64,000 bases of DNA, from positions 310,001 to 374,000 of the forward strand of contig JBLNCN010000005.1 in assembly GCA_050260675.1 (NCBI GenBank), written 5' to 3'. This document shows positions 50,057-57,540 of the stretch, in pieces. The position numbers were made by a program, and so were the translations under genes. The notes under the pieces are model-generated. The model saw only the letters and a program-made list of their open reading frames with translations, was not told the origin of the DNA and did no database searches. This stretch comes from JBBDIP01 sp050260675 (lineage in GTDB: Bacteria > Bacillota > Sulfobacillia > Fermentithermobacillales > Fermentithermobacillaceae). Positions within the stretch are counted from its first letter, which is position 1. Every line of letters begins with the position of its first letter.

Positions 50057-51386
50057 TGCTCGAAGCCTCCCTTGCGGCGCAGCCGACAAAGAAACAGTCG
50101 CTGTCGTATGTGTCGGCCAGAATGTACCTGTAACCGTCGCCTGCGAGCTTCTCCGAGTACAGGACGCTGAAGTTTCCCGCCCGCCCCTTCGGGTCGACGG
50201 GGACAAACTCCTTGTGCTCTTCAAGGAATGGGAGCCAGACCCCCTCGTTCTCCTCGGAGGTCAAGGTACAGGTGCTGTAGACAAGTATGCCTCCGGATCG
50301 CAGGCGCGGGGCAGCGGCGCGCAAGAGGGCGGCTTGCCGCCGGGCCATCGCGGGGATGTCGGATTCCCTCCGGTTCCAGCGCAGGTCCGGGTGCCGGCGC
50401 AGGACTCCCAGCCCGGAGCACGGCGCGTCCAGAAGAATGCGGTCAAAGGTACCCAGGCCCGAGGAGGCGCCCTCGTTCGTGGCGTCGAACACCGCAGTGG
50501 ACACGCCTCGAAGTCCGAGCCTCCTGACCGTATCCTCGATCATGGACACACGCTCGCTATCGATGTCCGTGGCCACCACTTCCCCGGTTCCACCAAGCAT
50601 CTCGGCCAGGTGAGCGGTCTTCCCGCCTGGAGCGGCGCAGACGTCCCAGACCCTGTCGCCGGCCCTGGGACCGACAGCCGCAGAGATAGCTGCCGCACCC
50701 TCGTCCTGGACGCTGAACAGCCCTTCTTTGAAGCCGGGCAGCAGCGTCACCGGCGAGCCCGTAGGCAGATGAACAAAAGAAGGGGTTGCTCCCTCTCGTG
50801 CGGCGTGGCCTTGGGCACGCAAAAGGGCCAGGTAATCCTGGCGCAAAACGCCAGACCGGGCGATCCGCAGCGACAGCGGGGGAGGCGAATTGCTCCGCGC
50901 CGCAAGCCTGAGTGCCTCGGAAACCCCGAAACGGTCCACAAGAAGCTGGGCGACAAACCCGGGGTGGGAGTACCGGGCCTCAATGTACGAAACCGGATCC
51001 TTGTCGAGAGAAGGGATTTCGATATGGCCGGACGCTCTTGCGACGGAGCGCAGGACCCCGTTGCAGAATCCCCTCAGCCGAGGGTCCCTCTGGAGCCTCA
51101 CAACCGAATCCACGGCTGCGTAGGTCGGGATATCGGTGAACAGGAGTTGGAATGCTCCCACCCTCAAGGCCGCGAGGACACCTGCGCGCAAAGAGGCCAG
51201 GCTGCGGGACGAAAACGCTGCCAGGTGCCGGTCAATGAGGCTCCGCCATTTTAGTGTGCCGGCGGCAAGCCCGTACGCCAGGGCCCGGTCCCTGGGGTCG
51301 CTGATGCCTGAATAATAAGAGGCCCGGGAGGTATCGCCGGTTTCGCTTACGATGCGGACCGCTACCTCCCGGGGATCCTTCTGCAC
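50049..51386 (-). CDS. rsmB: 16S rRNA (cytosine967-C5)-methyltransferase RsmB
   Basis: A 445-residue enzyme with an N-terminal NusB-like domain (about 1-140, LAALRVGAFQLLF) and a SAM-dependent methylase: DVCAAPGGKTAHLAEM, VATDIDSERV, LLDAPCSGLGVLRRHPDLRW (catalytic PC) and YSTCTLTSEENE (second Cys). It makes m5C967 in 16S rRNA. It lies between a zinc peptidase gene and rlmN, the usual def-fmt-rsmB-rlmN order. Confidence 0.94.
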   Translation of the reverse strand: MQKDPREVAVRIVSETGDTSRASYYSGISDPRDRALAYGLAAGTLKWRSLIDRHLAAFSSRSLASLRAGVLAALRVGAFQLLFTDIPTYAAVDSVVRLQRDPRLRGFCNGVLRSVARASGHIEIPSLDKDPVSYIEARYSHPGFVAQLLVDRFGVSEALRLAARSNSPPPLSLRIARSGVLRQDYLALLRAQGHAAREGATPSFVHLPTGSPVTLLPGFKEGLFSVQDEGAAAISAAVGPRAGDRVWDVCAAPGGKTAHLAEMLGGTGEVVATDIDSERVSMIEDTVRRLGLRGVSTAVFDATNEGASSGLGTFDRILLDAPCSGLGVLRRHPDLRWNRRESDIPAMARRQAALLRAAAPRLRSGGILVYSTCTLTSEENEGVWLPFLEEHKEFVPVDPKGRAGNFSVLYSEKLAGDGYRYILADTYDSDCFFVGCAAREASSNA

Positions 51387-52073
51387 CTAGTCGCGCCTCC
51401 CGCGGATTGCTAGAAGGCGGAGGAACTGGGCCAGAGCAACCGCCGTCGCGGCCACGTAGGTGAGAGCCGCTGCGTTCAGCATGTTGCCCACCGGTATTAC
51501 CTCGTTGGACGCCACGAAGCCCGACACCTCAAGCATATCCAGCGCCCGCTTAGAGGCGTTGTACTCAACGGGGAGCGTTATCACCTGGAATACAACCGCC
51601 GTCAGGAAGAACAGGAGCCCCAGGTCCATAAACAGGCTGTTGCTGAACAACACCCCCATGAAGAACAGGGGGATGGCGAGGTTCGAGCCTATGTTGGCCA
51701 CGGGGACAAAGCTGTTCCGAAGGGCGAGCGGCGCGTAGCCCACGTGGTGCTGGACAGCGTGGCCCACTTCATGAGCCGCGATGGCAAGCGCGGCCACCGA
51801 CGTGCTGTTGTACGTCCCGGCTGAAAGCGAGAGCGTCCTATTCCTCGGATCGTAATGGTCGCGAAGCTCGCCGCGAACCGTCTGTATCCGCACATCGCCC
51901 AGGCCGGCGTCCCTTAGCAGGCTGGCAGCCACTTCGTATGCGGGCCTGCCGTTTTTGGTGTGAACCCTGGAGTAGGTCTGGTAAGCCGACCTCACCCTGC
52001 CCTGAGCCCACAGGGCAAAAAACAGCGCCGGGAGGACGAAAAGAAAGTACCCGCTGTCGTACCAATAAAACAT
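51387..52073 (-). CDS. Membrane zinc metallopeptidase (YugP-like)
   Basis: A 228-residue membrane protein. The motif AIAAHEVGHAVQHH gives the HExxH zinc site, flanked by membrane segments at 3-18, about 130-185 and the C-terminus. The YugP (DUF2268/neutral zinc metallopeptidase 2) group has the same layout; its role is unknown. ATG 52073 shares one base with the stop of the def-fmt gene. Such genes often lie in the fmt-rsmB cluster in Firmicutes. Confidence 0.88.
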   Translation of the reverse strand: MFYWYDSGYFLFVLPALFFALWAQGRVRSAYQTYSRVHTKNGRPAYEVAASLLRDAGLGDVRIQTVRGELRDHYDPRNRTLSLSAGTYNSTSVAALAIAAHEVGHAVQHHVGYAPLALRNSFVPVANIGSNLAIPLFFMGVLFSNSLFMDLGLLFFLTAVVFQVITLPVEYNASKRALDMLEVSGFVASNEVIPVGNMLNAAALTYVAATAVALAQFLRLLAIRGRRD

Positions 52074-53527
52074 CAGTCTTCCCTCCCCTGGATGCGTCCG
52101 AATCTTTGAGTAACGTCCTGCCTGCCCATAAGAAACGCTCTGGCCGTCATCTTTTTGCCGCCTTCCCGCTGTACGAGGCACACGACCAAGACGGAATCAC
52201 CCGCCGCCGTCACTGCCCCATCTCCCGTAAATCCTACTATGGAGCCGGGCACGGCGTCCGCGGGCTTCTCATTAGGCAGCAGCTTTGTTTCCCATACCTT
52301 AATACGCTCCTCGCCGAGCCAAGTCACCGCCCCCGGCCTGGGGGAAAGCGCCCTGACAAGATCGTGGACGGCCTTGGCCGGCTTATGCCAATCTATGATC
52401 TCCTCGCCCTTTCTAAGATGCGGAGCGCGGGTCGCCTTGCTGTCGTCCTGGGACACGCGCGGGGCAACTCCGGCCCTTATCATCTCGACGGCCTCAACCA
52501 GAGCGTGGGCGCCCAGGCTCGCGAGCCTCGTCTCCAAAGTCCCGTAGGTTTCATCGGGACCTACCTCGACCGTCTTCTGCAGCACGATGTCTCCCGCGTC
52601 CATCTTGTCGCTGAGATGGATGATGGATACCCCGGCTACGGTATCGCCGCTCATCACTGCCCGCTGGACAGGGTTGCCGCCCCGGTATTTGGGCAAGAGC
52701 GACGGATGTATATTTAGTGTAGCCTTTCTGGCTGCAAGAAGAACGTCCTTGGGCAGCTTCTGGCCGAAGGCAGCCACCACGACGAAATCAGGATCCTTCT
52801 TGCGGATCAGAGATACCGCTTCCGGAGCGGATATGTCCTCAAAGGTGGCGACTTCTAGTCCAAGCGAAAGCGCCCGCTCCTTTACCGGAGTCGGGGTCAT
52901 GACCTGCCTCCTGCCTACAGGGCGGTCCGGTTGCGTTACCACCAGCGTAACCTTCACTCCGGACTGCAGGAGCTCGACCAGCGCCGGTACGGCGAAGTCC
53001 GGGCTCCCCATGAACACCGCCGTGGGCGGCGCTTCCTCCTCCAGCGGTCCCTCGACAGGTTCCTCGTCCTTGGGCACCTCTGTAACCGTCTCCGCGCGGT
53101 CGATGTACAGGATTCCGTCCAGGTGGTCGATTTCGTGGCAGAGCGCCCTGGCCAGAAACCCCTCTCCCTCAACCCAAATGTCGTGGCCGTCCCTGTCCAG
53201 CGCTTTCACTGTTACGCGCATGGGGCGCTCGACTTCCCCCACATACCCGGGCCAGCTGAGGCAACCCTCCCACTTCACCTCGGACTCGGGGGAACGGGAC
53301 ACAATCTGAGGATTCACCAGGAAGTAGGGACCCTCGCCGACGTCAACGACCACCATGCGTTTGGATATCCCCACCTGGGGAGCGGCTAAGCCGACGCCCG
53401 CGGCTTCCCTCATCGTGAGAAGCATCTTATCCAGGGTCTTGCGTATGGACGCATTCACGCGAGGTACAGGTTTGGCCTTCTTGCGGAGCACAGGGTCTCC
53501 GAACCGGACTATGTCAAAAACATCCAA
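52073..53527 (-). CDS. Peptide deformylase - methionyl-tRNA formyltransferase fusion
   Basis: A single 484-residue frame joining two complete enzymes. Residues 1-145 are peptide deformylase: GVGLAAPQ (44-51), EGCLSWPG (87-94) and HEIDHLDG (131-138), which provide the metal Cys and His and the catalytic Glu. A Glu/Pro-rich linker (about 146-168) follows. Residues 169-484 are methionyl-tRNA formyltransferase: VFMGSPDFAVPAL, NIHPSLLPKYRG (Asn272, His274), MDAGDI (Asp310) and a C-terminal OB-type domain. Normally these are separate neighbours def and fmt. Here one chain should formylate Met-tRNA and deformylate nascent chains. All key residues look intact. Confidence 0.93.
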   Translation of the reverse strand: MDVFDIVRFGDPVLRKKAKPVPRVNASIRKTLDKMLLTMREAAGVGLAAPQVGISKRMVVVDVGEGPYFLVNPQIVSRSPESEVKWEGCLSWPGYVGEVERPMRVTVKALDRDGHDIWVEGEGFLARALCHEIDHLDGILYIDRAETVTEVPKDEEPVEGPLEEEAPPTAVFMGSPDFAVPALVELLQSGVKVTLVVTQPDRPVGRRQVMTPTPVKERALSLGLEVATFEDISAPEAVSLIRKKDPDFVVVAAFGQKLPKDVLLAARKATLNIHPSLLPKYRGGNPVQRAVMSGDTVAGVSIIHLSDKMDAGDIVLQKTVEVGPDETYGTLETRLASLGAHALVEAVEMIRAGVAPRVSQDDSKATRAPHLRKGEEIIDWHKPAKAVHDLVRALSPRPGAVTWLGEERIKVWETKLLPNEKPADAVPGSIVGFTGDGAVTAAGDSVLVVCLVQREGGKKMTARAFLMGRQDVTQRFGRIQGRED

Positions 53528-53574
53528 GGAGCATCACCTTTCATGGCTACGGTAAATGCCTATGCGGGTCCGTG

Positions 53575-55515
53575 TCAAATTGAGTCCACCTGAACCGACA
53601 CCTTCACTCCGCCACCCAGACGGCTCTGCGCCTGCCTGTGAAGGGCGCAGAGCGGCGCCGGGTCCTGTCCCCGCAGCGCGACCTGGAACCAATACTCGCC
53701 CCGGACCTTAGGCTTTGGCGCGGGACTGGGGCCAAGCACTTGCGGCTTGGGGTCGAGGGACATCGCCGAATCGGCGTAGGACGCCGCGGCGTCGCGTACG
53801 CGCTCCAACTTCTTGCCGTGAAAGTGCACCCGCACGAACGTCCCGAAAGGCGGGTACCCCAGGATCTTTCTCTGCCCGAGTTCCTCCCTGTAGTAGGCCT
53901 GGGGGTCCGCTGCGCCCTTCACTCCGGGGTTCTCAGGGTTTAGCGTCTGGACGATGAGCGACGCCCCGGGCGCCGCAGGGTCAGCCAGTTCCCGCAGGGA
54001 GCAGAGAAGGTGATATACCTTCTCAGAGGCCCGGAAATCGGGAAGGTTCAGAATGGTGTCTGTGGAAAGCACCCCCACGGTGGTCACACTCGGCATTCCT
54101 CCGGATCTAAGAACCGTGGCAGTAGCCAGCAGGCACGACGGCGAATCGGCTCCGAAGGCCGAAATCACCCGCTTTGGGGGTTCACCTTTGGAAGAATCTT
54201 TGTCCAGCCTGTAAAGAGGCACATCCGGGAAGAGGCGCCTGAATTCCGACTCCGCCCGGTTTATGCCGAAGCCCCCGAAGTACCAGTTGCTTCCGCCGCA
54301 CTTGGGGCACACATCCGGGGCCTGTACCCTCCGCCCGCAAGTATGGCAAACCAAAGCGCTGTCTTTTGAGTGAAACGCCAGAGGAAGGCTGCAGGCTTCA
54401 CACGCGAGAGTCTCGCCGCAGTCACGACAGGTAACCTGTGTGAAGTCTCCTTTCCGGTTGAGAAAGAGAACAGCCCTCCCTGAGGACGCAAAAGTCTCCC
54501 GGAGAGCCGAAACCAACGGCTCGGCCATTATGCTCCGGCCCCTCTTCTGCCCTCGCAGGTCAACCACATGCACGGGAGGCAAGTCAGGTCGAGGAATTTG
54601 CGTCTCAAGGGCCGATGTCCCTAGAGCGGCCCGCCCCATAGCGACGACCGTGGGGTGGCCCGATCCCAGCACGACCCGGCATCCTTCGATCCCGGCACGC
54701 CAGACCGCTACTTCGCGGGAATCATAGAAGGGTGATTCGGGGGATGTGTACGACTCCGAGGACTCCTCATCGACTATGATAATGCCGAGCCGGCGCACAG
54801 GCGCAAAGACCGCGGCCCTGGTGCCGACTGCTATGCTCTTCTCTCCGCTTTGAAGCGCGAGGTGAGCCGCCCTCCTCTGGAGGCCGGTGAGTTCCGAGTG
54901 CACTGCCGCCACGTCGTCGCCAAACGCGCCCTTAAGCCTCACGACGGCATCCTCGAGCCCCTTTAGTTCGGGGACAAGGACGATCACCCCTCGCCCCTCC
55001 TCCCGGGCTTGGGCGATGATGCCGAAGTACCGTTCCCACCGGTAGGCGCTGTCACCCCATATAACCGATGATAAGACGACGGGCGATGTGCCGGAGGTCC
55101 CGCGAGGCGCCGTGCTCGATGCCCCGCAAGGCGCCGCACTCGCAGCCCCATGAGGAAGCGTGCTGCCGGCGTCGTGAGGTGACCCGGGCATCTCCCTCGG
55201 CACAAAGGGCGGCCACAGGAGGGCAAGGCTTGAGGATAGCGGAACGCAGCACCGCTCGGCAAGGACCTCGGCGAGCCGCATGAGGTGATCATCCGGCAGG
55301 AACCCCAGGTCGTAAACGAACTTGATTGGCCTCACCTTTATCGACGGGGGATCGGTGCTTTCCCCCATCACAAAGCCGTCAGCTTCCCCCTGCCCAAAGG
55401 GCACCCGAACCTTGGCTCCGCGGGGGATAAACATATTATCCGGCAGCTCGTATGTGAACTGCCGGTCCATCAGGGCTGGGACGTCTACTATTACATCGAC
55501 GAACCGCGTGGACAT
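53575..55515 (-). CDS. priA: PriA-like primosomal protein N' lacking helicase motifs
   Basis: A 646-residue protein with the PriA layout: N-terminal DNA-binding domain (FTYELPDNMFIPRGAKVRVPFG), helicase region, a zinc region with eight Cys (CRDC, CEAC, CHTC, CPKC, about 375-415) and the C-terminal region. The ATPase motifs have decayed: Walker A, usually GxTGSGKT, reads WGDSAYRW (about 153-160), DEEH reads DEES (249-252), and the GRAGR motif VI is missing. It probably cannot unwind DNA but may still load the primosome, as proposed for actinobacterial PriA. A Ser/Ala/Pro/Gly-rich insert spans about 110-145. Confidence 0.85.
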   Translation of the reverse strand: MSTRFVDVIVDVPALMDRQFTYELPDNMFIPRGAKVRVPFGQGEADGFVMGESTDPPSIKVRPIKFVYDLGFLPDDHLMRLAEVLAERCCVPLSSSLALLWPPFVPREMPGSPHDAGSTLPHGAASAAPCGASSTAPRGTSGTSPVVLSSVIWGDSAYRWERYFGIIAQAREEGRGVIVLVPELKGLEDAVVRLKGAFGDDVAAVHSELTGLQRRAAHLALQSGEKSIAVGTRAAVFAPVRRLGIIIVDEESSESYTSPESPFYDSREVAVWRAGIEGCRVVLGSGHPTVVAMGRAALGTSALETQIPRPDLPPVHVVDLRGQKRGRSIMAEPLVSALRETFASSGRAVLFLNRKGDFTQVTCRDCGETLACEACSLPLAFHSKDSALVCHTCGRRVQAPDVCPKCGGSNWYFGGFGINRAESEFRRLFPDVPLYRLDKDSSKGEPPKRVISAFGADSPSCLLATATVLRSGGMPSVTTVGVLSTDTILNLPDFRASEKVYHLLCSLRELADPAAPGASLIVQTLNPENPGVKGAADPQAYYREELGQRKILGYPPFGTFVRVHFHGKKLERVRDAAASYADSAMSLDPKPQVLGPSPAPKPKVRGEYWFQVALRGQDPAPLCALHRQAQSRLGGGVKVSVQVDSI

Positions 55516-55539
55516 ACTCGTTGTCCCCGGCCGTCCGCT

Positions 55540-55827
55540 CTACTCTTGAGGTTCTGGTAGCGACTGTTCCGGTTGAGACGGATCTTCGGTCAAAGGCAGG
55601 TCCGGTTCCGCTGACGCCTGCACATCCGAGAGCACTTCGTCGGCTTTGGGAACAACCCTCACGGCGCCGCTCTCAATCTCCTGGAGGGCGATGGTGACAG
55701 GCTTGTGCGCGAGGACTACTCCGGGGTCTCTCCGATTGACAATTTGCCTTGCTCGCTTTGCTACCGCCACAACTAAGCTATACTTGGAATCAATGATTGG
55801 CTCTTTCTCCGGCGGCCGGTTGATCAT
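55540..55827 (-). CDS. rpoZ: RNA polymerase omega subunit
   Basis: A 95-residue protein: YSLVVAVAKRARQIVNRRD and KPVTIALQEIESGAV match the omega core that latches the beta-prime subunit. A tail rich in Pro, Glu and Asp of about 30 residues is longer than usual. The ATG follows TAGGAGGA. gmk-rpoZ is the usual pair; here rpoZ lies 37 bases after gmk. Confidence 0.94.
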   Translation of the reverse strand: MINRPPEKEPIIDSKYSLVVAVAKRARQIVNRRDPGVVLAHKPVTIALQEIESGAVRVVPKADEVLSDVQASAEPDLPLTEDPSQPEQSLPEPQE

Positions 55828-55864
55828 TTACTGTCCTCCTAAACGTTCCGGCAAAAAAGCGCAG

Positions 55865-56437
55865 CTATGTAGACCGGCGAGCCCGCTCTCCCGCCACGAT
55901 GGCGGCCAGCCTTGCTTGGGCCCTGCCAATGTCAGCATTGATAATAACATAATCGAAGGGCGAGAGATCCGACATTTCGCCCTCGGCGCTACGGAGACGA
56001 ACTTCCCTATCGGCCTCGCTCTCGGTCCCCCTGCCGCTGATCCTCCGCCGGAGTTCCTCGACCGACGGCGGCAGCACAAAGATAAAAACCCCGTCGGGGT
56101 ACACTCCTCTAAGGGTCCTTGCCCCTTGCACGTCCTTTTCCAGGATGACGTCCATGCCGGATGCCAGGGAATCCTCGATATCCTTGCGCGGGGTGCCGTA
56201 GAAATTGCCGTATACCTCGGCCCACTCAGAGAGCTCTCCCGAGTCCTTCATGCGGGTAAATTCTTCCCTGGACACAAAGAAATAATCCACTCCGTCAATT
56301 TCCCCGGGTCGTGGAACTCGGGTGGTGACGGAGGGACAAAAGCGAATCCCTTTATTGTCCGCCAGAAGCGCCCTGCGAAGGGTTCCCTTGCCGCACCCTG
56401 ACGGAGCGGTTATGACGAACAGAAGTCCTCTTGACAT
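55865..56437 (-). CDS. gmk: Guanylate kinase
   Basis: A 190-residue kinase (GMP plus ATP to GDP). ITAPSGCGKGTLRRAL is the P-loop; SVTTRVPRPGEIDGVDYFFVS binds GMP, and EDVQGARTL-like VILEKDVQGARTL and RLRSAEGEM follow. ATG 56437 (MSRGLLFVI) follows AGAGAGA. It is in the mihF-remA-gmk-rpoZ run. Confidence 0.95.
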   Translation of the reverse strand: MSRGLLFVITAPSGCGKGTLRRALLADNKGIRFCPSVTTRVPRPGEIDGVDYFFVSREEFTRMKDSGELSEWAEVYGNFYGTPRKDIEDSLASGMDVILEKDVQGARTLRGVYPDGVFIFVLPPSVEELRRRISGRGTESEADREVRLRSAEGEMSDLSPFDYVIINADIGRAQARLAAIVAGERARRST

Positions 56438-56444
56438 GGTCTCT

Positions 56445-56687
56445 CTATTTCTCGTCAAGTCGGGAGACGACTGTCTCCGGGTTCACAGCGCTCAACACAA
56501 CGTGCCCCGAATCAGTGATTATGACCGCGCGAGTGCGCCGGCCGTGAGTGGCGTCAATGAGCATCCCTCTATCCCGGGCCTCGGATACAACTCTACGGAT
56601 CGGGGCGCTTTCAGGCGAAACCATCGCAACTATGCGGCTTGCCGAAACGATATTCCCGAACCCGACCGAGACCATGCGGATGCCCAA
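56445..56687 (-). CDS. remA: DNA-binding regulator RemA (DUF370)
   Basis: An 80-residue protein: VSVGFGNIVSASRIVAMVSPESAPIRR and DATHGRRTRAVIITDSGHVVLS. RemA forms ring-like octamers that wrap DNA and activate biofilm-matrix genes in Bacillus. The TTG start follows GGGAGG by 7-8 bases. It lies 8 bases before gmk, its conserved Firmicutes position. Confidence 0.93.
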   Translation of the reverse strand: MGIRMVSVGFGNIVSASRIVAMVSPESAPIRRVVSEARDRGMLIDATHGRRTRAVIITDSGHVVLSAVNPETVVSRLDEK

Positions 56688-56702
56688 CTAGGAACCTCCC
56701 GA

Positions 56703-57017
56703 TTACTTCTCGAGGAACCTCGCCAGCAAGGCCTCTTTCTGTCTCTTACCGAGACCCTGCACCCTGCGGGACTCATCGATGCCGACTTCCTCCATAATCT
56801 TCTCAGCCTTGACCTTCCCCACTCTTGGCAGAGACTTCAGAAGGTAGGACACCTTCATGCGCTGGACCACCGGGTCCTTGCGGCCGGAGATGAGGTCCGC
56901 GAACTTCACGTTCCCCTTCTTGAGCTTGGCCCGAAGCTCAGCACGGGCCCTTCTCATGGTCTGCGCCTTCTCAAGCGCCTTCTTCTTCTCGGCCGGAGTC
57001 AAACTGGGAAGCGCCAT
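56703..57017 (-). CDS. mihF: Integration host factor of the actinobacterial type (mIHF)
   Basis: A 104-residue basic protein, LPSLTPAEKKKALEKAQTMRR, then a helix-two-turn-helix-like SLPRVGKVKAEKIMEEVGID and QKEALLARF. This pattern is that of mIHF, a DNA-bending protein unrelated to E. coli IHF, mainly known from Actinobacteria, where it also precedes gmk-rpoZ. Here it precedes remA-gmk-rpoZ. The ATG has GGAGGG upstream. Family assignment is by motif and context. Confidence 0.85.
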   Translation of the reverse strand: MALPSLTPAEKKKALEKAQTMRRARAELRAKLKKGNVKFADLISGRKDPVVQRMKVSYLLKSLPRVGKVKAEKIMEEVGIDESRRVQGLGKRQKEALLARFLEK

Positions 57018-57153
57018 GTTTCTCCCTCCTCACAGGTTTTGCCATTCGGCTTTATGCTGCTCTCTCTTTGCCTGAGCCCACGAGACCGGATATTCGCTCC
57101 ATTTGCCAAAATTCCTCTTTTTATGCCAGCCCACGCCCAATAAAGTCCAAGAA

Positions 57154-57182
57154 AAGCAGGTGGCGGCCTCAAAATGGCCGCC
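57154..57182 (-). terminator. Rho-independent terminator after the CBM25 gene
   Basis: On the minus strand GGCGGCC-ATTTTGA-GGCCGCC (57162-57182) is followed by ACCTGCTTTTCTTGG. It separates the alpha-glucan genes from the mihF unit. The 57018-57153 part of the gap presumably holds the mihF promoter; no clear boxes stand out. Confidence 0.75.
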
Positions 57183-57218
57183 CCAGCGCCTGAAAACGCC
57201 GACACTTGCCGGCGATTT

Positions 57219-57515
57219 CTACCTCCTACTGACCGGCACCGACCAGTTATGCCCGCTGTTGTTGTCCCAGTGATCAGCGGAATCCTTGAAGCAGAAGTCT
57301 ATGCAGCGCTCACCTTCGCAGGTGATCTGACACGAAAAGGAGCCGTCTGTCCGTCTGTTCATCGGTACCGTCTTCGGCGACTTCCAGCCGTCCACTCCGT
57401 AGTGCAGGTACACTTTGTCCGCCCCGTGGCGGGCGAGAAGCCCCCTGTAGCCGATCTCCTGGATTGACCCCTTGACCGCGGGAGAGGGGCTGTTCCAGAT
57501 CCTTTCGTCAAGCAC
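57219..57515 (-). CDS. Stand-alone CBM25-type starch-binding protein
   Basis: A 98-residue protein consisting of one carbohydrate-binding module: VYLHYGVDGWKSPKTVPMNR, GSFSCQITCEGERCIDFCFKD, HWDNNSGHNWSVPV, the CBM25/53 pattern with aromatic residues that bind alpha-glucans. There is no signal peptide and no catalytic domain, so it is likely a cytoplasmic glycogen/starch-binding protein. GTG 57515 follows GGAGGT by 7-8 bases. It lies 25 bases after the GH15 gene, so the two probably form an operon. Confidence 0.8.
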   Translation of the reverse strand: MLDERIWNSPSPAVKGSIQEIGYRGLLARHGADKVYLHYGVDGWKSPKTVPMNRRTDGSFSCQITCEGERCIDFCFKDSADHWDNNSGHNWSVPVSRR

Positions 57516-57540
57516 GCCTATCACCTCCAGAGTATCCCGG

